A stretch of 43,139 bases of DNA from Fervidicella metallireducens AeB (GTDB taxonomy: Bacteria; Bacillota; Clostridia; Clostridiales; Caloramatoraceae). Numbering within the stretch: the first letter of the stretch is position 1; the number at the start of each line of letters is the position of its first letter. The notes below the pieces were generated by a model. The model saw only the letters and a program-made list of their open reading frames with translations, ran no database searches and was not told the origin of the DNA. The stretch is from NCBI RefSeq assembly GCF_000601455.1, contig NZ_AZQP01000023.1:1-43139 (forward strand), in the 5' to 3' direction. Below are positions 17,804 to 26,643 of this stretch, one piece after another. The position numbers were made by a program, and so were the translations under genes.

Positions 17804-17917
17804 CTATTCATTTATCCCTATCCATTTAACTATGATGTAGAGTATCACGAAGATTACTGGGGAAATGGCAATGATACTGTATAAAGTTAACAATTCTTTA
17901 TAACTAATATTTTTCAT
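17804..17917 (-). CDS. 37-residue single-helix membrane protein
   Basis: The minus strand encodes 37 residues starting M-K-N-I-S-Y-K-E-L-L and ending K-W-I-G-I-N-E. Residues about 11-32 form one hydrophobic helix (S-I-I-A-I-S-P-V-I-F-V-I-L-Y-I-I-V), with a charged N-terminus and a short polar tail. GAAGGA lies 6 bases before ATG 17917 (another ATG is at 17923, too close to the RBS), and a TATAAT is present on this strand at 17986-17991. Codon use resembles the neighbours. The last codons are written by a near-perfect 14-base direct repeat (TCCCTATTCATTTA / TCCCTATCCATTTA). Function unknown; it would be missed by length cut-offs. Confidence 0.6.
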   Translation of the reverse strand: MKNISYKELLTLYSIIAISPVIFVILYIIVKWIGINE

Positions 17918-18149
17918 CTCCATTCCTTCTTTCTTATAAAAATAATAATTTATATTGGATTTGAGTGATGCTTTCCCTTAAATTTATTATACTCTACGTT
18001 TTAAATTTTCTGATTAATTTTTATTGTTGAAATTTGATGACATTTGTAATATTGTTTTGTTAACTATTTATGTAAAAAATATTATTTTTTTCTTTTTTAT
18101 ATCGATAACTAAAATAATGAAATCTATACATTCTCTGGGGGGATACTGA
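17918..18149. promoter_or_regulatory. Intergenic region upstream of the second chemoreceptor
   Basis: Very AT-rich DNA holding a minus-strand TATAAT (17986-17991) for the small membrane protein and, at 18101-18108, ATCGATAA, which resembles a sigma-28 -10 box (GCCGATAA) about 40 bases before the receptor start. No TAAA box is at the right distance, so the promoter type stays open. Confidence 0.3.
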
Positions 18150-19895
18150 ATGAAAAAAAAGCAAAAAGTACTTAAGGAAAAAAATAAGGTAAGAAGAAAA
18201 AAAACTCATAATATAGGCCTTGTAAAGGGTATAATTTTTATGGCCTTAGTATCTGTTTTTTCTATATGTGCTATAGGAATTACAGGCTTCTTTGATATTT
18301 TTAAAATCAACTCAAACGTAGAAAAAATATATAAAGAAAGATTGGCATTATCAATGCAAATGAATCAGGTATTAAATGAAGTACAAACTATAAAAATGAA
18401 TATTACAAACACAACTGACTTAGGTTATAATGAGGTCTATTCCGAAAATATTGATTCTTCTTATCGAGATATACAGCTTATATTAAATAGTAAAGAATTT
18501 AAAAATTTAACGGAAAATGAAGCAAAAACTCTGGAGCTCATAAAACAGTCTCTCTCTAAATATATGAATAACTGGATTAGTATAAGGGATAAATTTATCA
18601 ACTTCTCCATGTATAGTCATTTGGAAGTTGAAGAACTTGAAACAAATGCCGAAGATGTTATTGCTCAAATAAACAAATTTATAGTTTTAAATAATAAAGC
18701 TTCAGAAAACCTTTACTTAGAAAGCAAAAATACATATAAAATCAGCATTGTTATTTTTGCCATACTGTTTCTATCCTGCCTGATTTTAATTTGTGCTTCT
18801 TCAGTAATATTACTTAAGTTAATAAAGAAATCCTTAAATGATTTAAGGGAGAACCTGACAAAAATATCTGAGGGTGATTTATCTATTGAAATCGATGATT
18901 CTGCTAAAAATGAGTTTGGACAGTTGAATTCTTATCTAAAAATGTCTTTATCAAATATCTATAGTATTGTTAGCTCAATTAAAAATACCTTTGAACAAAT
19001 TAATGAAAATGCTCAGTCTTTAGCTGCTATATCTGAAGAGATGTCGGCCTCCTCAAGTGAAGTTTCAGGCTCTGTTCATGATATTACAAGTGGGACTTCA
19101 ACCCAGGCTGATGAATTATCAAAAATCATGGGCATCTTGAACAATTTCGATAATGAAATGGATACTATATCCAATTCAATAAAGAATTTAATTTCAAACA
19201 CAGAAAATATAAGTTCTATGGCAGATAACAGTAATAACAACCTACAGCTGCTTATTGATTCAATACATAATATTAACAGCTCATTTGATGATGTTAAAAC
19301 AAAAATTTCAAAATTAAACATAAGTATAAATAAAATTAATGAAATAACTAATGTAATAAACAGTATCGCTGACCAGACCAATCTTTTAGCTTTAAATGCA
19401 GCAATAGAAGCTGCAAGGGCAGGAGAAGCAGGCCGTGGATTTGCAGTTGTTGCAGATGAAATAAGAAAACTTGCGGAACAATCAAAACGTTCTTCATCAA
19501 ATATTGGTTTATTAATAAACGAAATTTCAAGTGAAACTTCAATAGTTGTTAATACAACGGACACCGTAAGCAATGCCCTTGTAAATCAATTAAATACGAT
19601 AAATACTACAATTTCATCATTTAAAAACATTATAACTTCAATTTCTGAAATACTTCCTATGGTACAGAACATAGATAACTCTAATGAATCTTTAAATAAG
19701 GAAACAGATAACATTATGTCTCTTATTGAGGCAGCCTCCTCACTGGCACAGGAGATATCAGCCTCAACTGAAGAAATATCAGCCTCAAGCAATAATATGA
19801 CAACTTCAACTTCAGAAGTTGCTGAATCTGCGGCAGCTTTAAGTAAACTCAGCAGGGGAATGATGACAGAGCTAAACAAGTTTAAATTAAAATAG
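18150..19895 (+). CDS. Methyl-accepting chemotaxis protein with small extracellular helical domain
   Basis: The 581-residue receptor begins with a very basic stretch (K-K-K-Q-K-V), a membrane helix at about residues 24-46, an all-helical extracellular domain of about 145 residues (four-helix-bundle type by pattern), a second helix at about 196-222, a HAMP linker and a coiled-coil signalling region whose tip ([20 protein letters not shown]) is near residue 409. It passes ligand or redox state to CheA. GGGGGGA lies 8 bases before ATG. A bidirectional terminator closes the gene. It shares the tip sequence with the receptor at 2703-4676, but the sensor domains differ, so it senses something else. 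Confidence 0.92.
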   Translation: MKKKQKVLKEKNKVRRKKTHNIGLVKGIIFMALVSVFSICAIGITGFFDIFKINSNVEKIYKERLALSMQMNQVLNEVQTIKMNITNTTDLGYNEVYSENIDSSYRDIQLILNSKEFKNLTENEAKTLELIKQSLSKYMNNWISIRDKFINFSMYSHLEVEELETNAEDVIAQINKFIVLNNKASENLYLESKNTYKISIVIFAILFLSCLILICASSVILLKLIKKSLNDLRENLTKISEGDLSIEIDDSAKNEFGQLNSYLKMSLSNIYSIVSSIKNTFEQINENAQSLAAISEEMSASSSEVSGSVHDITSGTSTQADELSKIMGILNNFDNEMDTISNSIKNLISNTENISSMADNSNNNLQLLIDSIHNINSSFDDVKTKISKLNISINKINEITNVINSIADQTNLLALNAAIEAARAGEAGRGFAVVADEIRKLAEQSKRSSSNIGLLINEISSETSIVVNTTDTVSNALVNQLNTINTTISSFKNIITSISEILPMVQNIDNSNESLNKETDNIMSLIEAASSLAQEISASTEEISASSNNMTTSTSEVAESAAALSKLSRGMMTELNKFKLK

Positions 19896-19918
19896 GAGCA
19901 GTTTCCTGCTCCTATTTT
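19889..19918. terminator. Bidirectional terminator between chemoreceptor and flavodiiron gene
   Basis: A perfect 13-base stem (AAAATAGGAGCAG at 19889-19901, CTGCTCCTATTTT at 19906-19918) with a TTTC loop lies between converging genes and contains both stop regions. A-rich and T-rich flanks suit both directions. Confidence 0.9.
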
Positions 19919-21096
19919 ATTAATGCTGCAATTTCTTTTCCAATTGATTTTGCTTTTTCAATATCTTCTTCTGTTGGTACAAACTGAACTTTTAAACCTG
20001 GCTCTATTGTTTTAAACTTTAGTCCTTTTAATCTGTCATTTATAAGCTGAACTGCCTCACCACTCCATCCGTAAGAGCCAAAAGCAAATGCTGCTTTACC
20101 CCTATTCATCATTGGAGACACAAGTGATAAAACGTCCCATACGGGTTTTACCGCATCCTGATTTATAGTAGGTGAACCTATAATAAGTGCCTTTGCTTTA
20201 TCAACCTTTGTAATTATTTCATTCATATCAGTTTCTATAATATCATGGATGTCAACCTCTGCTCCTGTTTCCTTTAAACCTTCAGCTATTGCCTTTGCAA
20301 TCTCTCTGGTATATCCGTAAGCTGAAACATATAAAATAAGTGCATAGTTGTTCTTTGGAATATCTAAAACATCCTTGCTCCAATCCCAGTAAATGTCCAC
20401 ATACTTTCTTGGATTATCTCTAAGAACTGGTCCATGACTTGTGCAGATAACGTCTATACCTAATGGCTTAATTTTTTCTATGGCGGAAATGACATTTTTC
20501 TTAAAAGGTCCCATAATTACATTGAAGTAATATTTATATTCATCAGAAAAATCTCCTGCTTCATCATTAAAAATTCCATCTCCACAATAATGACATCCAA
20601 AGGCATCCCCTGTGAAAATCACTTTATCCTTTTCATCATATGTAAAAATTGTGTCTGGCCAATGAAGAAGTGGTGCTGAAATAAATCTTAAAGTCCTTTC
20701 CCCAATCTTAAGAACATCATTTTCTTTAACTTCAACACTGTTGAAATCTTTATTTATTATATTTCTTAGGTTCATAATAGCTGCCCTTGAAGCATAAACA
20801 ACAGCATCAGGGTAATATTCTAAAAGCTTTCCAGCAGAACCACTATGATCAGGTTCTGTATGATTAACAACTACGTAATCAATATTCCTATCCCCTATAA
20901 CACTTTTTATGTTCTGGATAAATTCGTTAAAATATCCGTCTTTAACTGTATCTACTAAAACTATCTTCTCATCAACAATTAAATATGAATTATATGTAGT
21001 TCCATTTTCAGTTTTCATAACAATATCGAAAATCCTAAGATCTGGATTTTTGACCCCAACCCAATAAATATTGTTTTTAATTTCTATTGCTCCCAT
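19912..21096 (-). CDS. fprA: Flavodiiron protein (FprA / type A flavoprotein)
   Basis: The protein starts at ATG 21096 (GGAGGTG upstream; the open frame extends to 21147) and has 394 residues. The N-terminal metallo-beta-lactamase domain holds the diiron site: H-T-E-P-D-H-S-G-S (about residue 80), G-D-A-F-G-C-H-Y and C-T-S-H-G-P-V. The C-terminal flavodoxin domain begins I-L-Y-V-S-A-Y-G-Y-T, with the FMN phosphate loop. Such enzymes reduce O2 to water or NO to N2O with electrons from rubredoxin, and protect anaerobes against oxygen or nitrosative stress. No rubredoxin gene is fused or adjacent. It is a single-gene unit ending at the shared terminator. Confidence 0.94.
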   Translation of the reverse strand: MGAIEIKNNIYWVGVKNPDLRIFDIVMKTENGTTYNSYLIVDEKIVLVDTVKDGYFNEFIQNIKSVIGDRNIDYVVVNHTEPDHSGSAGKLLEYYPDAVVYASRAAIMNLRNIINKDFNSVEVKENDVLKIGERTLRFISAPLLHWPDTIFTYDEKDKVIFTGDAFGCHYCGDGIFNDEAGDFSDEYKYYFNVIMGPFKKNVISAIEKIKPLGIDVICTSHGPVLRDNPRKYVDIYWDWSKDVLDIPKNNYALILYVSAYGYTREIAKAIAEGLKETGAEVDIHDIIETDMNEIITKVDKAKALIIGSPTINQDAVKPVWDVLSLVSPMMNRGKAAFAFGSYGWSGEAVQLINDRLKGLKFKTIEPGLKVQFVPTEEDIEKAKSIGKEIAALIK

Positions 21097-21321
21097 AAAA
21101 AACACCTCCAAACAGTTTTCAAGGATATATTTCCCTTTATTTAACATTGTTATTACATATATTATACAACATAAAAATTTTATATAAAATACATTATGGA
21201 AAATATTTATCTGAAGAAACTATTTATTTATTTTTTCTTTCACTTATTTCTTACCTAATAACTCATAACCTGTTTGTAATTAAAATATACTTAATATGTA
21301 GGATTTATGGAGGTGTTTTTG

Positions 21322-22386
21322 TTGCTGATTTTTTTATTTGCAGTTTTATGGGGTGGTATTACTGCACTTATTATGTGTGCTCCCTATGGATATTATCCCC
21401 TTTTCATCAGCTTGCTTATAATTTCTATTGCTGCTTATTTTATTTCAAATAAGTTTTTTAAAAAGCCCAGTAGATATATGTGTTTGTTATCCATCGCTAT
21501 TTTTTTACTTTTTTACTCTCTGTGCTCATACATAATTTTTAAACCTTCAAATTACTATTTTCATGATGTAACAAATCTTACTAAAAATAAAAAAGCAATT
21601 ATTTTTTATTGTGAAGGTGAAATGGAAAAATACACCCCTTATTATGCAAATCACTATTACGAAAATGTACCAGTCATATTTAAACCCTTTTACATGCTGA
21701 AATTGAAAAGAATCTACAGTTCAATTGGAATAAACACAAAAAACAAAGATTTATTAGCAGTGGCAGCAGACACAAAAAACTCATTGCTTAACTATAAACC
21801 ATACTATTTCTATATTGCCTTTAAAGGATATTCACCTGATATTAAAGATTCTGTTAATTCTGCAATAACCGATGGCTGCAGTGAGATAGTTTTTGTAAAT
21901 TATACTCATAACCAGGAAATTAAAGATATTATATCTAAAGAAATCCCTATTGAAATTCTCTCATCTAAAGGGATAAACTTTAAATTTTCTGAATCTGTTT
22001 ATCTTAACGACAAATTTGCCAATACCTTTGTTACAAAAATCATTAATATGCCATTTAAATGGGACGGAATTTTGCTTTTAGATAATGAAACAAGAACTTC
22101 CAATCTTATAAAAAACGAGCTTATAAATCTTGGGTACTCTACTTCTCAGATTGTAATTACAACTGATATTGATAATGCAATGAAAAGTTTTAGAGAATTA
22201 AATGCAAAGAATATACTATATGTAAACCTGTTAGAAAGTGGAAACGGAATAAAATCTGAGATAACTATACCTGAAAGTTTTGAAAAATACAGCAGTGAGT
22301 TTAAAATAACAGGTATAAAGCACTGGGGTTATGATAAAAACTATGTTAAGGCTGTTATAGATGTAATATTAAAGACTGAAGAATAA
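21322..22386 (+). CDS. Membrane-anchored protein with ferrochelatase/CbiX-like pattern, function unknown
   Basis: About 354 residues. ATG 21307 overlaps its own best RBS: GGAGGTG (21309-21315) sits 6 bases before TTG 21322, which I take as the start. Three hydrophobic helices fill the first about 85 residues. The soluble part has the alternating strands and helices of the chelatase superfamily, notably Y-Y-F-Y-I-A-F-K-G-Y-S-P-D-I-K-D followed by G-C-S-E-I-V-F-V-N-Y, which resembles the tetrapyrrole-binding loop of ferrochelatases, and a late T-G-I-K-H-W-G-Y that could hold the metal histidine. This is a visual resemblance only. The gene is monocistronic, and no haem or cobalamin gene is nearby. 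Confidence 0.65.
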   Translation: MLIFLFAVLWGGITALIMCAPYGYYPLFISLLIISIAAYFISNKFFKKPSRYMCLLSIAIFLLFYSLCSYIIFKPSNYYFHDVTNLTKNKKAIIFYCEGEMEKYTPYYANHYYENVPVIFKPFYMLKLKRIYSSIGINTKNKDLLAVAADTKNSLLNYKPYYFYIAFKGYSPDIKDSVNSAITDGCSEIVFVNYTHNQEIKDIISKEIPIEILSSKGINFKFSESVYLNDKFANTFVTKIINMPFKWDGILLLDNETRTSNLIKNELINLGYSTSQIVITTDIDNAMKSFRELNAKNILYVNLLESGNGIKSEITIPESFEKYSSEFKITGIKHWGYDKNYVKAVIDVILKTEE

Positions 22387-22391
22387 TAATT

Positions 22392-22424
22392 TGGGCACTT
22401 GATTTTATAAATATCAAGTGCCCA
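22392..22424. terminator. Hairpin terminator between the chelatase-like and nucleotidyltransferase genes
   Basis: TGGGCACTTGAT (22392-22403) and ATCAAGTGCCCA (22413-22424) form a 12-base stem between two converging genes. The T runs are weak on both sides, so efficiency is uncertain. Confidence 0.65.
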
Positions 22425-22431
22425 TACTTTA

Positions 22432-23388
22432 TCATCGATTTGTTATAAAAAGCTTGCTCTTATGTCCAAAGACTCCTCTTATTTTTCCATTTCCAGAGAT
22501 AGTTGAAAAATTTCCAACTATACTGTCACTGATCTCAACTCCATCAATTATGCAGTCATCCATAATTATGCTGTTCACTATTTTGGAATTCTTGATTACC
22601 GTTCTTTTCCCAATAGATACAAATTCTCCAATTGTACTATCTGAGATTTTTGAACTAGAGTCGGCTATATTTTTCTCTGTGCCCTTTGAAAGTACATATT
22701 TGTTGCACTGAATCAAGTTTTTTATTTTTCCAATGTTTATGCACTCAGAAGTTATCATCTCAGAATGTATATGGGCATCTTTCTCAATTAAATTCTGTAT
22801 AATCTCTGCTATACCATTTTCTCCTTTGTCAGGGTGCCTTAACTTTGATAAACCCCTTATTGTTTCTTCTTTGAACAAATATATTCCCATTATAGCTACA
22901 TTGCTTTCATTAATCTTAGGTTTATCAATTACCCTTACAAGTCTCTTGTCCTTATACAGTCCAATAGTATGTTCCCATATATTTTCAACTTCCTTTGTAA
23001 ACACTACTCCATCATATCTTTTTACTCTAAATTCCCGGATTTGATTTTTTATAGAAAAATCAAAATAGTTATCTCCTGATATTACAACAACATCATCATC
23101 TATAAAATCCTTCGCCCTTAAAAGAGCATTAACTGTCCCTGCAGATTTGTGATGAAAATAATACTTTATTTTACAATTTAACCTATTTCCATCCCTTAGA
23201 TAATCCACAAACTGCTGCCCATTTTCCCCAACCACTATTGCAATGTTTTTTATTCCATCATCAACAAGTTGCTTCACAGTATATTCTATCAAGGGTATAT
23301 TGGCAATAGGGAGCATTGGTTCAGGACAGGTGTAGTTAAGGGGATCTAATTTTGTTTTTATCCCACTACACAATATAATACCCTTCAA
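22432..23388 (-). CDS. NDP-sugar nucleotidyltransferase-like protein with altered active site
   Basis: The 318-residue protein has an N-terminal nucleotidyltransferase (GT-A-like) domain and a C-terminal left-handed beta-helix with isoleucine hexapeptide repeats (I-S-D-S-T-I-G-E-F-V-S-I-G). The architecture is that of long RmlA/GlmU-type sugar-1-phosphate nucleotidyltransferases. The signature loop reads L-C-S-G-I-K-T-K-L-D-P-L-N-Y-T-C-P-E-P-M-L-P-I: the usual GG is SG, the usual arginine is lysine, and the lysine of the P-K-P motif is glutamate. V-I-S-G-D-N-Y-F-D-F and V-I-D-K-P are kept. It may be inactive or have an altered reaction or regulatory role. Start: TTG 23388 behind GGGGTGG. Confidence 0.82.
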   Translation of the reverse strand: MKGIILCSGIKTKLDPLNYTCPEPMLPIANIPLIEYTVKQLVDDGIKNIAIVVGENGQQFVDYLRDGNRLNCKIKYYFHHKSAGTVNALLRAKDFIDDDVVVISGDNYFDFSIKNQIREFRVKRYDGVVFTKEVENIWEHTIGLYKDKRLVRVIDKPKINESNVAIMGIYLFKEETIRGLSKLRHPDKGENGIAEIIQNLIEKDAHIHSEMITSECINIGKIKNLIQCNKYVLSKGTEKNIADSSSKISDSTIGEFVSIGKRTVIKNSKIVNSIIMDDCIIDGVEISDSIVGNFSTISGNGKIRGVFGHKSKLFITNR

Positions 23389-23525
23389 TTTTTACCACCC
23401 CATACACATTACTTTAAGTTGTAAAAATGCCATAATATAAATTATGCAAATTTTATATGTTTGTTAACTTAAAATCCACATATATATGGGGAGTTTTAAA
23501 GGTATCTTTAATTTAAAGCTTTATA

Positions 23526-24044
23526 CTAACTTACTTTTTTATTACCAAAAATCTGGATATCATTTAATTTTAGTGACTTTTTTAAAATCCCTGCGATGAA
23601 AACAGCTATAGCTGAATCTATTGCGTGGTGAATTGCAGTACCTAGAGCTACCACTACCAACACCTTATATAGATTAAGACCCATAAATGGGATTACTACT
23701 AATGCCTCTAAAATTGCATGGATAGGTAATGTAATTCCAAGGGCAGCAGGATAAGGTAGTCCCCTTTTAATGAGCTTTGCTCCAACAAATCCAACAATGG
23801 CATGCATAAGTGCCCTTGATCCTACAATTGGTCCGAGTTTTATAAAAAAGCCTAGTGCAGAAACAAGTCCAACCATTACTGCAGCTAACGGACTTATTAA
23901 CATTGATAAAAACAATGGTACATGGGACATTATCGTTGCAGTAAATGGAGGTATAGAAACCATTAAAAATCCTCCAAAAGCAAGTGGAATTAAAAGTGCC
24001 ATAGCAGAAAGTAAAGCCGCTACAACTAATTCTTTAGTCTTCAT
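23526..24044 (-). CDS. ECF transporter substrate-binding (S) component, niacin-type (NiaX-like)
   Basis: The 172-residue protein is almost entirely membrane helices (five to six), with an N-terminus of ECF S-component type (K-T-K-E-L-V-V-A-A-L-L-S-A-M-A). The P-P-F-T-A-T-I-M-S-H-V-P-L-F-L segment and G-S-R-A-L-M-H-A-I-V-G are the conserved helices I recall from NiaX-like vitamin transporters. S components bind a vitamin and dock with the shared EcfT/EcfA module, which is not in this window. ATG 24044 is preceded by GGGGG (TAGGGGGTT). It stands alone behind a good promoter with an operator-like palindrome, consistent with niacin-responsive control. Vitamin identity is inference. Confidence 0.75.
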   Translation of the reverse strand: MKTKELVVAALLSAMALLIPLAFGGFLMVSIPPFTATIMSHVPLFLSMLISPLAAVMVGLVSALGFFIKLGPIVGSRALMHAIVGFVGAKLIKRGLPYPAALGITLPIHAILEALVVIPFMGLNLYKVLVVVALGTAIHHAIDSAIAVFIAGILKKSLKLNDIQIFGNKKVS

Positions 24045-24079
24045 GTTAAAACCCCCTATAATTTTTTTCCTTTGTTATT

Positions 24080-24117
24080 ATTATACTGTAAAGACACCTG
24101 TATTGTCTACACTTTAC
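24080..24117 (-). promoter_or_regulatory. Promoter of the ECF S-component gene with embedded operator-like palindrome
   Basis: On the minus strand TAGACA (plus 24104-24109) and TATAAT (24080-24085) are 18 bases apart. Over the -35 box and spacer lies a symmetric element: GTAAAG (24088-24093) and CTTTAC (24112-24117) flank an ACACCTGT / TGTCTACAC core. A palindrome placed between -35 and -10 is typical of a repressor site; NiaR is the natural candidate given the gene, but I cannot match its consensus with certainty. Confidence 0.6.
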
Positions 24118-24235
24118 ATCTGTTTTCTCATATATTTTTATTTTAACTTATCTATTAGTATTATTAATTTCATTATTTTTTAGCCATATTTGTTGTTTAA
24201 AGTCAACATAAGCTAAATTTACATTAAAATCAAAA

Positions 24236-24265
24236 GGGAGCTAATGGTTTTATCCAATAACTCCC
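24236..24265 (-). terminator. Terminator of the cofactor-def operon
   Basis: GGGAGCTAATGG and CCAATAACTCCC pair with two mismatches around a TTTTAT loop, and the minus strand continues TTTTGATTTT. It lies 15 bases beyond the peptide deformylase stop. Confidence 0.65.
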
Positions 24266-24279
24266 CTATATTTTATCAG

Positions 24280-24741
24280 TTATTCTTCTTTATATAATTC
24301 GTATGCCTTGTCAGTAAACATAATTCCATCTAGATGATCTATTTCGTGACAGAATGCCCTGCAAAGAAGCTCTTCCCCTTTGTATTCAACCTCTTGTCCT
24401 TCTACGTTAAGTCCTCTGACAACAACTTTTTTAGGTCTTTCAAGGAAACCATAATATCCTGGATAGCTTAAACAACCCTCTTCACTTTCCTGTTTTCCTG
24501 TTTTTGCAACTATCTTAGGATTTATTAAAACTATTGGCTCCATTCCATCCCTTAGATCTATCAGTATAACCCTTTTATTCACAGCAATCTGGGGTGCAGC
24601 AAGACCTATGCCTGTCCCTGCATAAAGAGTATCCTTTAAATCCTGAACTAAACTTAATATACTATCATCTATGTCTTTAACTGGTTCGCTTATCTTTGAC
24701 AAAGCTGGATGTCCTTTTTGAACAATTTCCCTTACAGCCAT
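24280..24741 (-). CDS. def: Peptide deformylase
   Basis: This 153-residue enzyme removes the formyl group from the N-terminal methionine of new proteins. The three family motifs are present: G-I-G-L-A-A-P-Q-I (about residue 43), E-E-G-C-L-S-Y-P-G with the metal-binding cysteine (about 87), and F-C-H-E-I-D-H-L-D-G with the two metal histidines and the catalytic glutamate (about 132). The residue before the first His is Cys where many members have Gln. GGAGGTTGAATAA precedes ATG 24741. It lies 34 bases after the MOSC gene without a terminator between, so it is probably the last gene of the cofactor operon, an unusual partner since def commonly sits with fmt. Confidence 0.95.
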   Translation of the reverse strand: MAVREIVQKGHPALSKISEPVKDIDDSILSLVQDLKDTLYAGTGIGLAAPQIAVNKRVILIDLRDGMEPIVLINPKIVAKTGKQESEEGCLSYPGYYGFLERPKKVVVRGLNVEGQEVEYKGEELLCRAFCHEIDHLDGIMFTDKAYELYKEE

Positions 24742-24775
24742 TTATTCAACCTCCAAACTGCAAATTAAATTACTA

Positions 24776-25204
24776 TCATAGAATCTCTATTCTATCTTCA
24801 GGTCTTATTTTACCACCTTTAATTACTCTTGTGAATATACCTTCCCTTGGCATAACACAATCTCCAACAATTTTTTTAATTTGACAGGAATTATGACATT
24901 CCTTTCCTATTTGCGTTACCTCTAAAACCACTTCATTTATCTTTAACTTTGTTCCAATCTTCAATGTATGAAGGGTTATACCTCTAGTAGTTATATTTTC
25001 CGCAAATACTCCATAGTCTAAATTTTCTCCTCCAGCTTTTTTCATTTTCTCTATACTTTCTACCGCAAGAAGACTAACCTGTCTGTGCCATTTTCCTGCA
25101 TGGGCATCCTTATCTATTCCGTAATCTTCAATCAGTGTTATTTCATCAACAGGTTTTTTAATTACTCCCTTTTCACTGCTTATGTTAACTGCTACTACCT
25201 CCAA
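24776..25204 (-). CDS. MOSC domain protein
   Basis: The 142-residue protein is a compact single MOSC domain, a fold found in molybdenum-cofactor sulfurases and in stand-alone proteins thought to handle sulfur or cofactor. It contains D-A-H-A-G-K-W-H-R-Q-V-S-L-L (about residue 33), N-I-T-T-R-G-I (about 70) and the cysteine region G-K-E-C-H-N-S-C-Q-I, where a conserved MOSC cysteine may carry a persulfide. It sits directly after moaC (7 bases), inside the pterin-cofactor operon, which supports a role in finishing or inserting the tungsten or molybdenum cofactor. Confidence 0.9.
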   Translation of the reverse strand: MEVVAVNISSEKGVIKKPVDEITLIEDYGIDKDAHAGKWHRQVSLLAVESIEKMKKAGGENLDYGVFAENITTRGITLHTLKIGTKLKINEVVLEVTQIGKECHNSCQIKKIVGDCVMPREGIFTRVIKGGKIRPEDRIEIL

Positions 25205-25211
25205 AATTCAT

Positions 25212-25691
25212 CTACCCCCTTATAAACTCTCCTGATTTTCCGCCTTTTTTCTCTAAAAGTTTTATATCTCCAATTATCATATCCTTTTCAATTGCTTTAC
25301 ACATATCATAAATTGTAAGGCCAGCTGCTGAAACTGCAGTTAATGCTTCCATTTCAACCCCAGTTTTTCCAAAAGTTCTTACAGTTGAAATAATATATAT
25401 CCTGCAGCTTGTAAAATCTATCTCAAAGTCTATATCACAACCTGTAAGAGATATATTATGACACATTGGAATTATTTCTGAAGTTTTCTTGGCAGCCATT
25501 ATTCCAGCCACCTGAGCAACAGCCAGTACATCTCCCTTTTTTACTTTCCCATCTGTAATGGCCTTTAATGTTTCTCTTTTCATTTCAATATAACCGCATG
25601 CCTTGGCATATCTTTCAGTATCTTTTTTATCTCCAACATCAACCATTTTTGCCCTTCCTGAAGTATTAAAATGTGTTAGTTCCATTTTCAT
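25212..25691 (-). CDS. moaC: Cyclic pyranopterin monophosphate synthase MoaC
   Basis: MoaC, with MoaA, converts GTP to cyclic pyranopterin monophosphate, the first step of the pterin cofactor. The 159-residue sequence has the family landmarks: M-V-D-V-G-D-K near the start, [11 protein letters not shown] (usual form P-L-C-H), [11 protein letters not shown], and the lysine-containing [10 protein letters not shown]. Its ATG overlaps the moaA stop in an ATGA arrangement (25688-25691), so the two are coupled; a second ATG two codons later could also be used. Confidence 0.96.
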   Translation of the reverse strand: MKMELTHFNTSGRAKMVDVGDKKDTERYAKACGYIEMKRETLKAITDGKVKKGDVLAVAQVAGIMAAKKTSEIIPMCHNISLTGCDIDFEIDFTSCRIYIISTVRTFGKTGVEMEALTAVSAAGLTIYDMCKAIEKDMIIGDIKLLEKKGGKSGEFIRG

Positions 25692-26632
25692 CCCCCTATT
25701 CTAACCATTTCTCTAATGCTGTTACTAATGTTATCTATGTTTAATCTATGTTCCTTCTCCTTTTCTAAAATACCCTCAGCGATTTTATTTTTTAAAAGTT
25801 CAATATTATGGATAACTGGGACTAAATCGATTTCATCTCTGCTATGAAGGCATGTCTTTAACTTTCCGTCAGATGTTATTCTCAATCTGTTACATGTAGC
25901 ACAAAAGCTGTGGGATATAGGAGAGATAAAACCAACCCTTCCTTTATACCCAGTAATCCTATAAACCTCCGATGGTCCACCACTGTTTTGTTCTTTGCCT
26001 ACAGGGGTTAAGTTTTTAATCAAACCCTTTATTACATCTGAGCTCATACCTAAATAATTTATACCTGGACCTAGTGGCATCAGTTCTATAAATCTTACAT
26101 CTATATCCTGATTTTCAGTTAAATTTATAAAATCCATTATCTCGTTATCGTTAATACCACGTATTGGTACCATATTTATCTTTACTTTCATTCCAAGTTC
26201 AATACAATGTTCTATACCATTTAATACCTCTGATAAACTACCTCCGGTAATTACTTTATATACATCTTTCTTTAGTGAATCTAGACTTACGTTAACTCTA
26301 TTAAGCCCTGCCCCTTTAAGTTTTTCGGCATATGCAGACAATAAAGTTCCATTAGTTGTAATCCCGATATCCTGTATTTCACTGTATTTCCTGATGCCAT
26401 AAATTATTTCTATAATATCCTCCCTTAGAAGTGGTTCTCCTCCAGTTATCCTTATCTTTTTAACTCCAAGTCCAACCAGTGCATTAATTATATTATCTAT
26501 CTCTGATAAATTAAGTGATTTATAATTCTTTGCAATATATCCCTCCGGCATACAATATATACATCTTAAATTACATAGGTCGGTTACTGATATCCTTGCG
26601 TAATCTATATTACGCATATATCTATCCCTCAT
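25688..26632 (-). CDS. moaA: GTP 3',8-cyclase MoaA (radical SAM)
   Basis: The 314-residue enzyme opens cofactor synthesis by rearranging GTP. It carries the SAM cluster motif [10 protein letters not shown] (about residue 20), the G-G-E-P-L-L-R motif, the C-terminal second cluster cysteines (C-A-T-C-N-R-L-R followed by C after thirteen residues) and the required C-terminal G-G (I-G-G stop). GGAGAG lies before ATG 26632. It lies between the moeA/PBP gene (11 bases upstream) and moaC (overlap), in one operon. Confidence 0.97.
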   Translation of the reverse strand: MRDRYMRNIDYARISVTDLCNLRCIYCMPEGYIAKNYKSLNLSEIDNIINALVGLGVKKIRITGGEPLLREDIIEIIYGIRKYSEIQDIGITTNGTLLSAYAEKLKGAGLNRVNVSLDSLKKDVYKVITGGSLSEVLNGIEHCIELGMKVKINMVPIRGINDNEIMDFINLTENQDIDVRFIELMPLGPGINYLGMSSDVIKGLIKNLTPVGKEQNSGGPSEVYRITGYKGRVGFISPISHSFCATCNRLRITSDGKLKTCLHSRDEIDLVPVIHNIELLKNKIAEGILEKEKEHRLNIDNISNSIREMVRIGG

Positions 26633-26643
26633 GATACACTCTC

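Noticed and set aside
19076..19573. Antisense open frames over the chemoreceptor signalling domains
   Set aside because: They mirror the codon pattern of the coding strand, lack RBSs and show no family resemblance.
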